Below the pieces are notes generated by a model. That model was not told the origin of the DNA. It made no database searches and saw only the letters and a list, made by a program, of their open reading frames with translations. This document shows positions 25,558-33,668 of a stretch of 33,715 nucleotides of DNA, piece after piece (position 1 is the first letter of the stretch; each line of letters begins with the position of its first letter). Source of the DNA: Campylobacterales bacterium (GTDB taxonomy: Bacteria > Campylobacterota > Campylobacteria > Campylobacterales > QNZT01); NCBI GenBank assembly GCA_024278835.1, contig JAJRSK010000074.1, positions 1-33,715 on the forward strand, written 5' to 3'. A program made the translations under genes and the position numbers.

Positions 25558-26859
25558 GTGAGAATAATGTTACTAGTATTTATGCTATTTAGTTTGTCTA
25601 TTTCATTGGATGCCAAGGAGATAGATATAACAAAGTCTAAAGGAACCAACCAAGAGGTAATAACCTCACTATATCCAGAACCTATGGATGATGCAGTAAA
25701 AAGAGGTGCAAATATCAAAATTACTTTTGATAAAAAGCTAAAAAGAGAGAAGATTCAAAAAAGTATCAAACTAAAATACTTAGGATGTAAACAAGAAAAA
25801 AAAGAGAAATTAAAACAGAGACGAGATCGTAAACTCAAAAGATGCAACACAAAATTTAAACACAATAAACATCTAAAAAAATCATGCAAACAGTGTGTAA
25901 GAGAGGTATTTAGATATCAAAAAAGAAGAAACTGTAAACCAAGAGTCATACAAGGCAAAATAAGATATCTAAAAAATAGAGATATACTAAGGTTTAATCC
26001 AAACAGAAAACTTCGTCTAGGTTTTTACCAAGTAACAGTAAAAGGGCTAAAAACAACAGATAATAAAAAAATCAAAAAGATAAGTTACAGATTTGAAGTA
26101 TCTAAAGATAGAATCGAAACTATCACACTTTCACAAACAGATATAAAGCTACAAGAGCAAGAGAGTACAAAACTAACACTACAAGCTACCTATAAAGATG
26201 GCAAAACAGAAGACATCACAAAAGATATAAACTGGATTATAGGAGATACAACACTTGTATCCATAGATGCGGATGGAAACTTAAAAGCTCTAAAAGAGGG
26301 AGAGACACTACTCCAAGCTGAATACCATGGAAAAGTAAGTGATGAAGTAAAAGTAACTATTACTAAAAAAGCAGAAGTGATAAATGGTTACACCCTTCCA
26401 CCTGAACCAGATTCAAAAATAAACAATGCAACTTTGCTTGGTGTGGATGTGAATAATAATGGGGTGAGGGATGATGTAGAGAGGTATATCATCAAACGGT
26501 TTGCAAAAGACCCAGAATTTCCTAAAACTAAAACTGCAATAGCTTTGCAATATGCTTGGGCAGACCAGAAAATTATAGAAAATCCAACTAAAGATAGTAT
26601 GCAATATGAGGATAATGCATGTAATTGTGAATATTATTGGTATGACAAAAAAACAGCAGATATGGGGGGCTATGATAGTATCCAGTGGACAATAAAACAT
26701 AAAATTTATGATAATGCACTTAAAGAGAAGATTTTCAATACAAAAGAGAGAATTAAGCAATATATTAAATACAATTCTGCGTTAAGTGGTGGTATCTATC
26801 AAGGTAGCTTGCACTCTATTAACAATTGTCAAACCAATATTGATGTGATAGGAGAATAA
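25558..26859 (+). CDS. Secreted Ig-like (SbsA/BIG2) protein with basic cysteine-containing insert
   Basis: A 433-residue exported protein starting at GTG; AAGGAGA lies six bases upstream, better spaced for GTG 25558 than for ATG 25567. A signal peptide (IMLLVFMLFSLSISLDA) is followed by an SbsA-type Ig-like domain (about 30-180), interrupted by a Lys/Arg-rich stretch with four or more cysteines at about 78-138. A BIG2-like domain covers about 185-275 (TLSQTDIKLQEQESTKLTLQ). The C-terminal ~150 residues begin GYTLPPEPDS and contain DVNNNGVRDDVERYI, a calcium-loop-like motif. Its coding strand is far more A-rich than its neighbours and has no TATCATGATA, suggesting recent acquisition. It ends one base before the hydrolase gene, so the two form an operon. 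Function unknown; a surface or secreted partner of the hydrolase is a guess. Confidence 0.7.
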   Translation: MRIMLLVFMLFSLSISLDAKEIDITKSKGTNQEVITSLYPEPMDDAVKRGANIKITFDKKLKREKIQKSIKLKYLGCKQEKKEKLKQRRDRKLKRCNTKFKHNKHLKKSCKQCVREVFRYQKRRNCKPRVIQGKIRYLKNRDILRFNPNRKLRLGFYQVTVKGLKTTDNKKIKKISYRFEVSKDRIETITLSQTDIKLQEQESTKLTLQATYKDGKTEDITKDINWIIGDTTLVSIDADGNLKALKEGETLLQAEYHGKVSDEVKVTITKKAEVINGYTLPPEPDSKINNATLLGVDVNNNGVRDDVERYIIKRFAKDPEFPKTKTAIALQYAWADQKIIENPTKDSMQYEDNACNCEYYWYDKKTADMGGYDSIQWTIKHKIYDNALKEKIFNTKERIKQYIKYNSALSGGIYQGSLHSINNCQTNIDVIGE

Positions 26860-26860
26860 G

Positions 26861-27814
26861 ATGAAAAAGATAATAATACTTTTTACGATTTTAGTCTCAT
26901 TATTTACAGGACTCCAAGCTGGAACTGATATCTATTTTGGAAATGGAGTTTGGAATGATAAAAGAGGTGCAAACTATGGTAAAGATGCATTGGCCAGATT
27001 AATTAAAAAAGATGTTCTGAAAAATAAACCAGAGCTAATAGCCAAATACACACCAATAAAACTGTCTTTTAATTGGACTGGGGCTTCTTCAACAGGGGAT
27101 ATTGATAAGATGTTTGACGTTGTTGAGACTTTTTATCAACTTCGAGATAGTGGACAACTTGATGAAAGTACACTTTTTCAAGTGCTAGATGCGTTTTTAT
27201 CAAGTGACCCATTGCGAGATATTCTTATGGAGAAGCTTGATGATATCATTTCTGAGAATGTTAGAGCTGTTTCTGGTGCTAATCTTGTAGAAATGATAAC
27301 TCAATATGAATCTGAAACACTTGAAAATGGGGATAAAGTACTACTAGTAGCACATTCTCAGGGAAATCTATTTGGAAACGAAGTCTTTGATAATTTACTT
27401 AGCGATGCGTATCGTAAGAGATTTAATATGGTATCGGTAGGAACACCTGCAAACAGGGTAACAAATAGTGTTGAACCTTATACTACTTTAGTGTGTGACC
27501 AAGTGATAAATAGTAATAAATTATTGCCAAGTGGCATTCCTTTTCACTTAGAAGGCAAGATGGGTTGTACGGGTGCAGAGGAGTCTTCTGGGCATGAATT
27601 TGAAAGAAGTTATTTGGAAAATAAATGGTCTTATGATGAGATTGTGGAAAATATCAAAAAGAAATTAAGAGAAAGTGTTTATCTACAAGTTTCAAGATCT
27701 AGTGCTTCAATCTCTAGTGTGAAGCTATATATGACAGATGGTACAAAAAGTATTCTCGTTTATCCTAGAGATGTAGATGTGCATGGCAGTGGTGAAGGTG
27801 GTAGTGTAAAATAA
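26861..27814 (+). CDS. Secreted alpha/beta-hydrolase (lipase-like), ends at an in-frame TAA
   Basis: A 317-residue exported hydrolase (signal MKKIIILFTILVSLFTGLQA). The nucleophile elbow is LLVAHSQGN, an A-H-S-Q-G variant of GxSxG with S166. SVGTPANR and SGHEFERSYL (H245) fit the rest of a serine-hydrolase triad. The frame stops at TAA 27812-27814, but the same frame continues for 91 sense codons to TAG at 28088-28090, followed by a hairpin. The original protein was therefore probably ~408 residues, with the catalytic residues all before the stop. The truncated form may still be active. It starts two bases after the Ig-like gene. Substrate unknown; lipid ester is likely from the fold. Confidence 0.75.
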   Translation: MKKIIILFTILVSLFTGLQAGTDIYFGNGVWNDKRGANYGKDALARLIKKDVLKNKPELIAKYTPIKLSFNWTGASSTGDIDKMFDVVETFYQLRDSGQLDESTLFQVLDAFLSSDPLRDILMEKLDDIISENVRAVSGANLVEMITQYESETLENGDKVLLVAHSQGNLFGNEVFDNLLSDAYRKRFNMVSVGTPANRVTNSVEPYTTLVCDQVINSNKLLPSGIPFHLEGKMGCTGAEESSGHEFERSYLENKWSYDEIVENIKKKLRESVYLQVSRSSASISSVKLYMTDGTKSILVYPRDVDVHGSGEGGSVK

Positions 27815-28090
27815 TTTTCAGTTCGAGATGGTTCTAGCGGAACACCATCAAATACCTATGATAGATACCTTAGCAGTAAATGGGCAGGTACTATTTATGA
27901 AGGGTATTTTAATGATATGGTTTTATCAACTATGCCATTTGATGGATTTACAGAAGGGTTTTGGTGCAATAATACCCATGGTGGAAACTGTAAAAGAGAT
28001 GATAATTTTCCTACTTATTATATCTTGTCTAATAATAGTGACTACCTAAATAATATTTATCAAGAAAACTTTTTGTCTGTTAATCAGTAG
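27815..28090 (+). pseudogene. In-frame C-terminal extension of the hydrolase beyond a TAA
   Basis: Read directly on from the TAA, in the same frame, there are 91 codons without a stop: FSVRDGSSGTPSNTYDRYLS near the start, GFWCNNTHGGNCKRDDNFPT in the middle and NFLSVNQ at the end. Composition is protein-like (paired Cys, aromatic residues, Asn and Gly), and it ends just before a strong hairpin. No start codon with an RBS opens it, so it is most likely the severed end of the hydrolase, or is reached by readthrough. Confidence 0.7.
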
Positions 28091-28111
28091 AAGTATGGAT
28101 ATTCCTTTTAA

Positions 28112-28136
28112 GGAAAGAGATAAATAATCTCTTTCC
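28112..28136 (+). terminator. Hairpin terminator after the accessory pair
   Basis: GGAAAGAGAT (28112-28121) and ATCTCTTTCC (28127-28136) form a perfect 10-bp stem with a five-base loop. It starts 22 bases after TAG 28090. There is no T-run after it. Its position suggests that the transcript was built to end after 28090, not 27814. Confidence 0.7.
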
Positions 28137-28347
28137 CTACTAAGAATAGTTAAATATTTTAGTAAAAACACAAAATAATCTACCTTCGAAAAAGTATCAA
28201 AAATCCCTTAAAATAGCTTATATGTCAAATTATTTAAACAAAATACCAAAAAAATTACACTTTTTTCATTATTTTATTAAAAATTTATAAAACTATTGAT
28301 ATAGTTCACAAATATTAATTTTAATTGTCTTTTTAAAGGAGTGTTTT
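28137..28347 (+). other. A/T-rich intergenic region before the response regulator
   Basis: No gene is seen. The region is very A/T-rich. AAAGGAG at 28335-28341 is an excellent RBS for the GTG start at 28348. No single promoter stands out. Confidence 0.4.
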
Positions 28348-29001
28348 GTGGATTTAAATAGTTTAAAAAACTTAGAGTTGTTGTACATCGAGGATGATGT
28401 AGATGTTATGAATCAGACCAAGCTTATCTTGGATGATTTTGTCAAGGTTGTGCATACTGCAGTCAATGGTGAAGAGGGTTTAGAAAAAGCACTTTCTCTT
28501 CCTATTGATATCATCGTCGTGGATATCAACATGCCAAAGATGAATGGTATCGACATGATAAAGACGCTCAAAAACGAGCATGAGAAAAATATCCCATGTA
28601 TCATCACCACAGCGCATACCGATACAGAGTATTTGATAGATGCTATCAATCTCAAAGTAGACGGCTATATCATCAAGCCTATCAATATCAAAGACCTTAT
28701 CAACTCGATTTATACTGTGATGCTTCCAATCATCCAGAAAAAAGAGATAGAGGGTTGTGCGCATGTGGTTGAGTCACTCTCAGCTCTTGTGGGTGGTAAG
28801 AAGATAGAGATACTCAAGTTCATCATCGAAAATCTCGATGAAGAGAAGATTTTCCATGGCTCATACCAAGATATCATGGAAGCACTCGATGTTTCTAAAC
28901 CAACGGTGGTCAATATGTTTAAACAACTCATCGGCGCAGGCATCTTAGAAAAAATCAAAAACAAAGTCTATAAGTTCAAACGAACAGACTTGATAGCATA
29001 G
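28348..29001 (+). CDS. Response regulator with REC and winged-helix DNA-binding domains
   Basis: A 217-residue regulator with a GTG start; AAAGGAG lies six bases upstream. The REC domain (about 8-125) has the acidic pair in YIEDD, phospho-acceptor D59 in VVDINMPKMNG, T/S in ITTAH and K110 in GYIIKP. The C-terminal ~75 residues (SYQDIMEALDVSKPTVVNMF) form a winged-helix of MarR/ArsR-like type, unlike OmpR or NarL outputs. It may be the partner of the kinase at 23830, now separated from it by the accessory pair. The next gene starts 12 bp after its stop. Confidence 0.88.
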   Translation: MDLNSLKNLELLYIEDDVDVMNQTKLILDDFVKVVHTAVNGEEGLEKALSLPIDIIVVDINMPKMNGIDMIKTLKNEHEKNIPCIITTAHTDTEYLIDAINLKVDGYIIKPINIKDLINSIYTVMLPIIQKKEIEGCAHVVESLSALVGGKKIEILKFIIENLDEEKIFHGSYQDIMEALDVSKPTVVNMFKQLIGAGILEKIKNKVYKFKRTDLIA

Positions 29002-29013
29002 AGGATGGATATC

Positions 29014-29628
29014 ATGAGCGCGAAAGCCTGCCCTTGGGGTATAAAAGTATTATTGTTAAGTAGTGTATTGATATTTGCCACGGCTTGTACGGCAGAGACG
29101 AAGTCTGCACCAACAGCAACAGAGAAAAAAACAGAAGTCAAAGCACCAAGCGATAAATCACATCCGATAGTGGTGCTTGAAACCAATCAAGGAGATATAG
29201 AGTTAGAACTTTTTCCAGAAGTGGCACCAAAAGCGGTTAAAAACTTTATAGAACTCTCAAAAAAGGGTTATTATGATGGTATCATTTTCCATCGTGTTAT
29301 CAAGCACTTTATGATTCAGGGTGGAGATCCTACTGGTACTGGTATGGGTGGAGAATCTATCTATGGAGGGGTATTTGATAATGAATACGCAGCAAATGTT
29401 GTCTTTGATAAGCCTGGTATACTTGCTATGGCAAATGCTGGTCCAAACACTAATGGTAGTCAATTTTTCATCACAACTGTAGCGACACCACACTTAAATG
29501 GTGGCTATACTATTTTTGGTAAAGTAGTCAATGGTTACAATGTCGTCAAAAAGATAGAAAATACTAAGACTGCTCGTGGTGATAGACCTGTTGAAAAACA
29601 AGTTATCAATAAGGCCCACTTAAAGTAA
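29014..29628 (+). CDS. Cyclophilin-type peptidyl-prolyl isomerase, probable lipoprotein
   Basis: Catalyses proline cis-trans isomerisation, probably in the periplasm. From M4 (29014) the protein is 204 residues; the ATG at 29005 directly abuts GAGG and is badly spaced, whereas 29014 is nine bases after it. The N-terminus has a hydrophobic stretch and a plausible but non-ideal lipobox (FATAC), then a Thr/Lys-rich linker. The cyclophilin domain has the catalytic Arg in [19 protein letters not shown], then NGSQFFIT and [10 protein letters not shown]. It probably shares a transcript with the response regulator. Confidence 0.88.
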   Translation: MSAKACPWGIKVLLLSSVLIFATACTAETKSAPTATEKKTEVKAPSDKSHPIVVLETNQGDIELELFPEVAPKAVKNFIELSKKGYYDGIIFHRVIKHFMIQGGDPTGTGMGGESIYGGVFDNEYAANVVFDKPGILAMANAGPNTNGSQFFITTVATPHLNGGYTIFGKVVNGYNVVKKIENTKTARGDRPVEKQVINKAHLK

Positions 29629-29632
29629 ATCA

Positions 29633-29860
29633 GTGTCAAAATTTACTATTTTTCTCATTTTTAATATCTTGGTTTATGTTATATATATGGTGATAGATAA
29701 GGGGTTGACATCTTTAAATGTATATTCTAATCCTCAATTGGGAGAAGATATACTGGTGATGCCAACCTCTAGTGATATCATGATAATTGTCATGAACACG
29801 ATCATCTCATCTGTGCTTGCATGGGTGATTTTGCGTAGAATCCAAACTTCTTATTTATAA
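29633..29860 (+). CDS. Small two-helix membrane protein
   Basis: A 75-residue protein with a GTG start four bases after the cyclophilin stop and a weak RBS. Two hydrophobic helices (FTIFLIFNILVYVIYMVI; IMIIVMNTIISSVLAWVIL) enclose a ~25-residue loop (KGLTSLNVYSNPQLGEDILV). No family recognised. The second helix includes IMI encoded by a TATCATGATA copy at 29776. Its end overlaps the convergent LtaS-like gene by ten bases. Confidence 0.6.
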   Translation: MSKFTIFLIFNILVYVIYMVIDKGLTSLNVYSNPQLGEDILVMPTSSDIMIIVMNTIISSVLAWVILRRIQTSYL

Positions 29861-31755
29861 AGCTTCTCATTGTAAAGATGATTTAAGAGCACGATAAAGG
29901 CTAAAGCGTCTTTCTCTAGTTTCTCATCGTGTTCTATCTCCTCCAAGTGTTTATCATGATAGTTAAAGGTAATAGGCTTTTTATTTGGTCTCAATACGGC
30001 GACTTTATTATTACTTCTAAAGGCATAGTAGTCGTTAAATTGCATCAGTGTGATATTTTGTTTTTTATCGCTAAAGATAGAGTGTCCCATGATAGGGTAT
30101 GCTAAGTCAAGTCCAATAAGGTCAAGTGCTGTGGCTAATATGTCTGGCTGGGTGACGAGCTGCTTGTAAACCTTTGCTTGAACATCACTTCCAAGGATAA
30201 GGGCAGGAATCTGAAACATATTGACTGGCACCACGTCATCTCCATAGACACGCACATTGTGATCAGCTACGATGACGAATATGGTGTCTTTGTAATAAGC
30301 TTCTTTTTTGGCCAATTCTATGAGTTTTCCGATGGCAAAGTCAGCATATTTGATGGCATTTTTAACGCCTTTTTTAGGCAATCCGTTTAATAGTCTTATC
30401 TTATCTTCTGGGTAGTCAAAAGGACTATGATTAGAGGTAGAAAAGATAACTGAAGCAAATTTTTCACCTTTGGCATAGTGTTTTTTGAACTCTTCATTGG
30501 CTCTTGTAACCACTTCACCATCACATACTCCCCAGGTGCCAATGTAACTTGGATTTTCAAACTTTGACTGGTCTATAATTTCGTCAAATTCATTGCCAGA
30601 GAACCATCCTTTCATATTGTCAAATCGACTCTCTCCACCGTAGATAAATGAGGTATAGTAACCAAAGGGTTTGAGCAGTTTGGCAATCGTGAAGTAGTCT
30701 TTTTGAGACTTATTACGTTTGAGTACCCCTTTACCTGGTATGGAAAAGTTTCCTGCTACCATACCAGCGATGCCACGGATACTACGTGTGCCATTAGAGT
30801 AAGCATCCTTAAAGAGTATCCCCTCTTTTGCAAGCTGGTTTAAGTGCGGTGTGATACCTTTTTCTCCGCCTACTGCTTCGACAAATTGGTATCCTAAACT
30901 TTCTTGTAAGAAGATGACAAGATTTTTTGGTTTAACACTTTTGAAGTGGGTTTTTTCTACTCTTTTTAGTGGTGATTCAGCACTTGTACTTTGGATGTTG
31001 AGTCGTTTTTTTACACGGCTGAGTGCTTCATCTACTTTCATCTTTCCGTAGCGTTTGACAAGTTTATTACCACCACTTTTAGCGTTTGTATAGGCAGCAA
31101 ATAGGATGCTATGAGGGGAATTTTTGGTGATTTCATTGACCATTCTGTTTGAGGAAAATATAGCATCAGATGTATTGGCTGGACGATGCCCAAGTGAGGA
31201 TCTAATCCCTAAAAATAGTAGTATACCTAATGGTAAAAAGAGTGCTATCCTCTTCAAGTAAGGTGTGTTGAAGATAGGTTTTGTTCTATCATGATAGCGT
31301 TTGAGATAGAAAAATATAAAGCTTGTGATGAGTACAAGAGCGATAAAAAGTTCACGCTTATATTCAGCAAATATCATCGAAAAAACTTCTTTAGGATATT
31401 CGAGGTACTCAACAAAAAGGTAGTTTGGTCGTACATCGTACTGGGCGATAAAAGGAAATGTCGCAATTTCGATGTAGATAAGGATTGAGAAAATGATTAA
31501 AAAATAATATTTTAAAAACCCTGATACAAGAGGCTGTAGTGTTTTTGGCATAAGAGTAAGAAGTAAAAGTGGGATAACAAGTAGTGCACTGGCAGAGATG
31601 GTATCCATACGAAGTCCATAGAGAAATGTTAGCCAATAGTTTGCATCACTAGTTTGTAACTTATCAAAGTAGAGTATAAAAAGTCCCATGCGTCCAAGTA
31701 AGAAGATAGTTATCATGATAAGGTACTGTTTGCATAAATATATAAAAATTTCCAT
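29851..31755 (-). CDS. LtaS-family sulfatase-fold phosphoglycerol/phosphoethanolamine transferase
   Basis: A 634-residue inner-membrane protein with about five N-terminal helices (1-195) and a periplasmic sulfatase-fold domain (about 275-600). Catalytic residues typical of LtaS are in place: E285 in FLQESLG, the nucleophile T323 in NGTRSIRG, H443 in STSNHSPF, and D498/H499 in IVADHN. Gram-negative relatives move phosphoglycerol or phosphoethanolamine from phospholipids onto glycans, lipid A or other envelope targets. Lipoteichoic acid itself is not expected in this organism. The target is unknown. The RBS is weak (AAAAGAG). TATCATGATA copies at 29952, 31287 and 31711 encode YHD, YHD and IMI. 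Confidence 0.88.
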   Translation of the reverse strand: MEIFIYLCKQYLIMITIFLLGRMGLFILYFDKLQTSDANYWLTFLYGLRMDTISASALLVIPLLLLTLMPKTLQPLVSGFLKYYFLIIFSILIYIEIATFPFIAQYDVRPNYLFVEYLEYPKEVFSMIFAEYKRELFIALVLITSFIFFYLKRYHDRTKPIFNTPYLKRIALFLPLGILLFLGIRSSLGHRPANTSDAIFSSNRMVNEITKNSPHSILFAAYTNAKSGGNKLVKRYGKMKVDEALSRVKKRLNIQSTSAESPLKRVEKTHFKSVKPKNLVIFLQESLGYQFVEAVGGEKGITPHLNQLAKEGILFKDAYSNGTRSIRGIAGMVAGNFSIPGKGVLKRNKSQKDYFTIAKLLKPFGYYTSFIYGGESRFDNMKGWFSGNEFDEIIDQSKFENPSYIGTWGVCDGEVVTRANEEFKKHYAKGEKFASVIFSTSNHSPFDYPEDKIRLLNGLPKKGVKNAIKYADFAIGKLIELAKKEAYYKDTIFVIVADHNVRVYGDDVVPVNMFQIPALILGSDVQAKVYKQLVTQPDILATALDLIGLDLAYPIMGHSIFSDKKQNITLMQFNDYYAFRSNNKVAVLRPNKKPITFNYHDKHLEEIEHDEKLEKDALAFIVLLNHLYNEKLYK

Positions 31756-31821
31756 TTTTTCTCTTTTATTAAAATATTTTCTACTATAGCAAATCTTTCA
31801 TTAGTGCTTTAACCATGATGA

Positions 31822-32196
<375 letters not shown>

Positions 32197-33372
32197 ATGG
32201 AAGATTTTGCCTATATTATAGACACCTTTTTCACACTCTTTGCCATGGTGCTTATCATCTTGATGGTGCCAGGATTTGCGATGCTAGAAGCAGGTTTGGT
32301 GCGAACTAAAAATGTCTCTACTGTGCTTACTGTCAATATCATGATATATGTCGTGGCATCTATGGCATTTTTGCTTTTGGGATACGATATCGCTTTTGGT
32401 TCATGGGAAAATGACTCCATGAGTAAATGGGCAGCGTTTCTCTTTCAGATGGCATTTGTCGGAAAAGCTATCAATATCATGAGTGGTGGCGTGAGTGAGC
32501 GTGTAAAAGTTATCCCTCTCTCTATCTTTACTGTTCTCATGGGTGCGTTTATCTATCCGCTCATCGTCAATATCACTTGGGGAGCAAATCTGCTCAAAGA
32601 TACTTTTTTAGAGCTTAGTATGTATGACCTTGCGGGTTCGACTGTTATACACTCTACGGGTGGTTGGGCGCTTTTGGCAGCTATCATGATAATGGGTCCT
32701 CGTTATAAAAGATATGTCAAAGGTAAAATCCGTGTTATCCCTGCTTCAAATATCCCCCTTGTGGTTTTGGGTGCGATGCTCCTTTGGATAGGGTGGTTTG
32801 GGTTTAATGGTGGTTCAGTTGGTTCAATCAGCACAAAAGAGAACGCTGACTTAGTGGCTAAAACAATCATGAATACCAATACAGCAGGACTTGCAGGTGC
32901 TATCATCGCCTCGTTGATGATGCTTTGGAAGTATAAAAAACTAGATATCACGATGATACTCAATGGCGCACTTGGTGGTTTGGTGGCTATTACTGCGGGA
33001 CCAGATTTGTATGATATGTATACACCAATTTTGATTGGTGCAATCGGTGGGGCATTGGTGGTGTTTGCGGTACCATTTTTCGATAAGCTTCGTTTGGATG
33101 ACCCTGTGGGTGCACTCTCTGTGCATTTAGTCAATGGGATATGGGGAACATTAGCCGTAGGAATCTTCGCTTCCAATGGTGATGATATCACATTTTGGGG
33201 ACAATTAAAAGGGGTATTGGTTGTGGGTGTGATAGCCTTTGTACTCTCTTATATCGCTATCTATGCTATCAATAAAGTAGTCGCTTTTAGAGCCACAGAT
33301 GATGATCAGCAACAAGGGTTGGATTTTGAAGAGTGTGGATTAGAGAGTTATCCTGAGTTTGTGAGAAACTAA
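32197..33372 (+). CDS. amt: Ammonium transporter (Amt family)
   Basis: Inner-membrane channel-like transporter for ammonium, regulated by PII. The 391-residue protein has about eleven membrane helices. It shows GFAMLEAGLVRTKN in the first helices, the twin pore histidines in HSTGGWALLA and SVHLVNGIWG, and WFGFNGGS. The N-terminus MEDFAYIIDTFF lacks the cleaved signal of E. coli AmtB. TATCATGATA copies at 32337 and 32682 both encode IMI in membrane segments. The gene ends shortly before a perfect palindrome that probably terminates the transcript. Confidence 0.95.
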   Translation: MEDFAYIIDTFFTLFAMVLIILMVPGFAMLEAGLVRTKNVSTVLTVNIMIYVVASMAFLLLGYDIAFGSWENDSMSKWAAFLFQMAFVGKAINIMSGGVSERVKVIPLSIFTVLMGAFIYPLIVNITWGANLLKDTFLELSMYDLAGSTVIHSTGGWALLAAIMIMGPRYKRYVKGKIRVIPASNIPLVVLGAMLLWIGWFGFNGGSVGSISTKENADLVAKTIMNTNTAGLAGAIIASLMMLWKYKKLDITMILNGALGGLVAITAGPDLYDMYTPILIGAIGGALVVFAVPFFDKLRLDDPVGALSVHLVNGIWGTLAVGIFASNGDDITFWGQLKGVLVVGVIAFVLSYIAIYAINKVVAFRATDDDQQQGLDFEECGLESYPEFVRN

Positions 33373-33386
33373 AGAAGACCTCTAAA

Positions 33387-33412
33387 CTAGTAGCTATCAT
33401 GATAGCTACTAG
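33387..33412. terminator. Perfect 26-bp palindrome with the TATCATGATA word at its centre
   Basis: CTAGTAGCTATCA at 33387-33399 is followed directly by its exact reverse complement to 33412. It lies 15 bp after amt and four bases before the stop codon of the convergent small gene, so it probably acts as a bidirectional terminator. On the minus strand it is followed by TTT; there is no T-run on the plus strand. The centre is an exact TATCATGATA copy (33395-33404). Confidence 0.7.
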
Positions 33413-33416
33413 GTAA

Positions 33417-33560
33417 TTACTTGGTCACATTGTGCTCAAATATCGTCCAGTATGCACCATTTCTTACTATCATGCTATTGCTTGGGTGTTTGATGTTGTA
33501 GTAGATATATCCACCCATGATGAGCATCGTGATGCCAAAAAATATTAAAAAACCTTTCAT
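33417..33560 (-). CDS. 47-residue single-helix membrane protein
   Basis: Reads MKGFLIFFGITMLIMGGYIY and then YNIKHPSNSMIV, ending FEHNVTK. One N-terminal hydrophobic helix and a short soluble tail. AAGGAAG precedes the ATG, which overlaps the stop of the preceding gene as ATGA. Family not recognised. Confidence 0.6.
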   Translation of the reverse strand: MKGFLIFFGITMLIMGGYIYYNIKHPSNSMIVRNGAYWTIFEHNVTK

Positions 33561-33667
33561 TTTGTATCTTCCTTCTCTTGATTTTCTGCTTCTTCGCCTG
33601 CTTTTGCCATGATGATTAAGATGACAACAAAGGTGATGATAACGCCTGCGTATATATAATCTAACAT
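33557..33667 (-). CDS. 36-residue single-helix membrane protein
   Basis: Reads MLDYIYAGVIITFVVILIIM followed by an acidic tail (AKAGEEAENQEKEDTK). It has one hydrophobic helix. It starts one base after the stop of the preceding gene fragment and overlaps the next by four bases, so the three form a tight minus-strand operon. Such small subunits often accompany respiratory complexes, but nothing here proves it. Confidence 0.6.
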   Translation of the reverse strand: MLDYIYAGVIITFVVILIIMAKAGEEAENQEKEDTK

Positions 33668-33668
33668 T

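Noticed and set aside
27828-28049. 73-residue open frame starting at an internal ATG after the hydrolase
   Set aside because: It is in a different frame from the hydrolase and its coherent tail; the in-frame continuation explains the region better.
32703-33191. 162-residue open frame on the minus strand inside amt
   Set aside because: Antisense to conserved membrane helices; Pro/Ile/Ser-rich composition is typical of a shadow frame.
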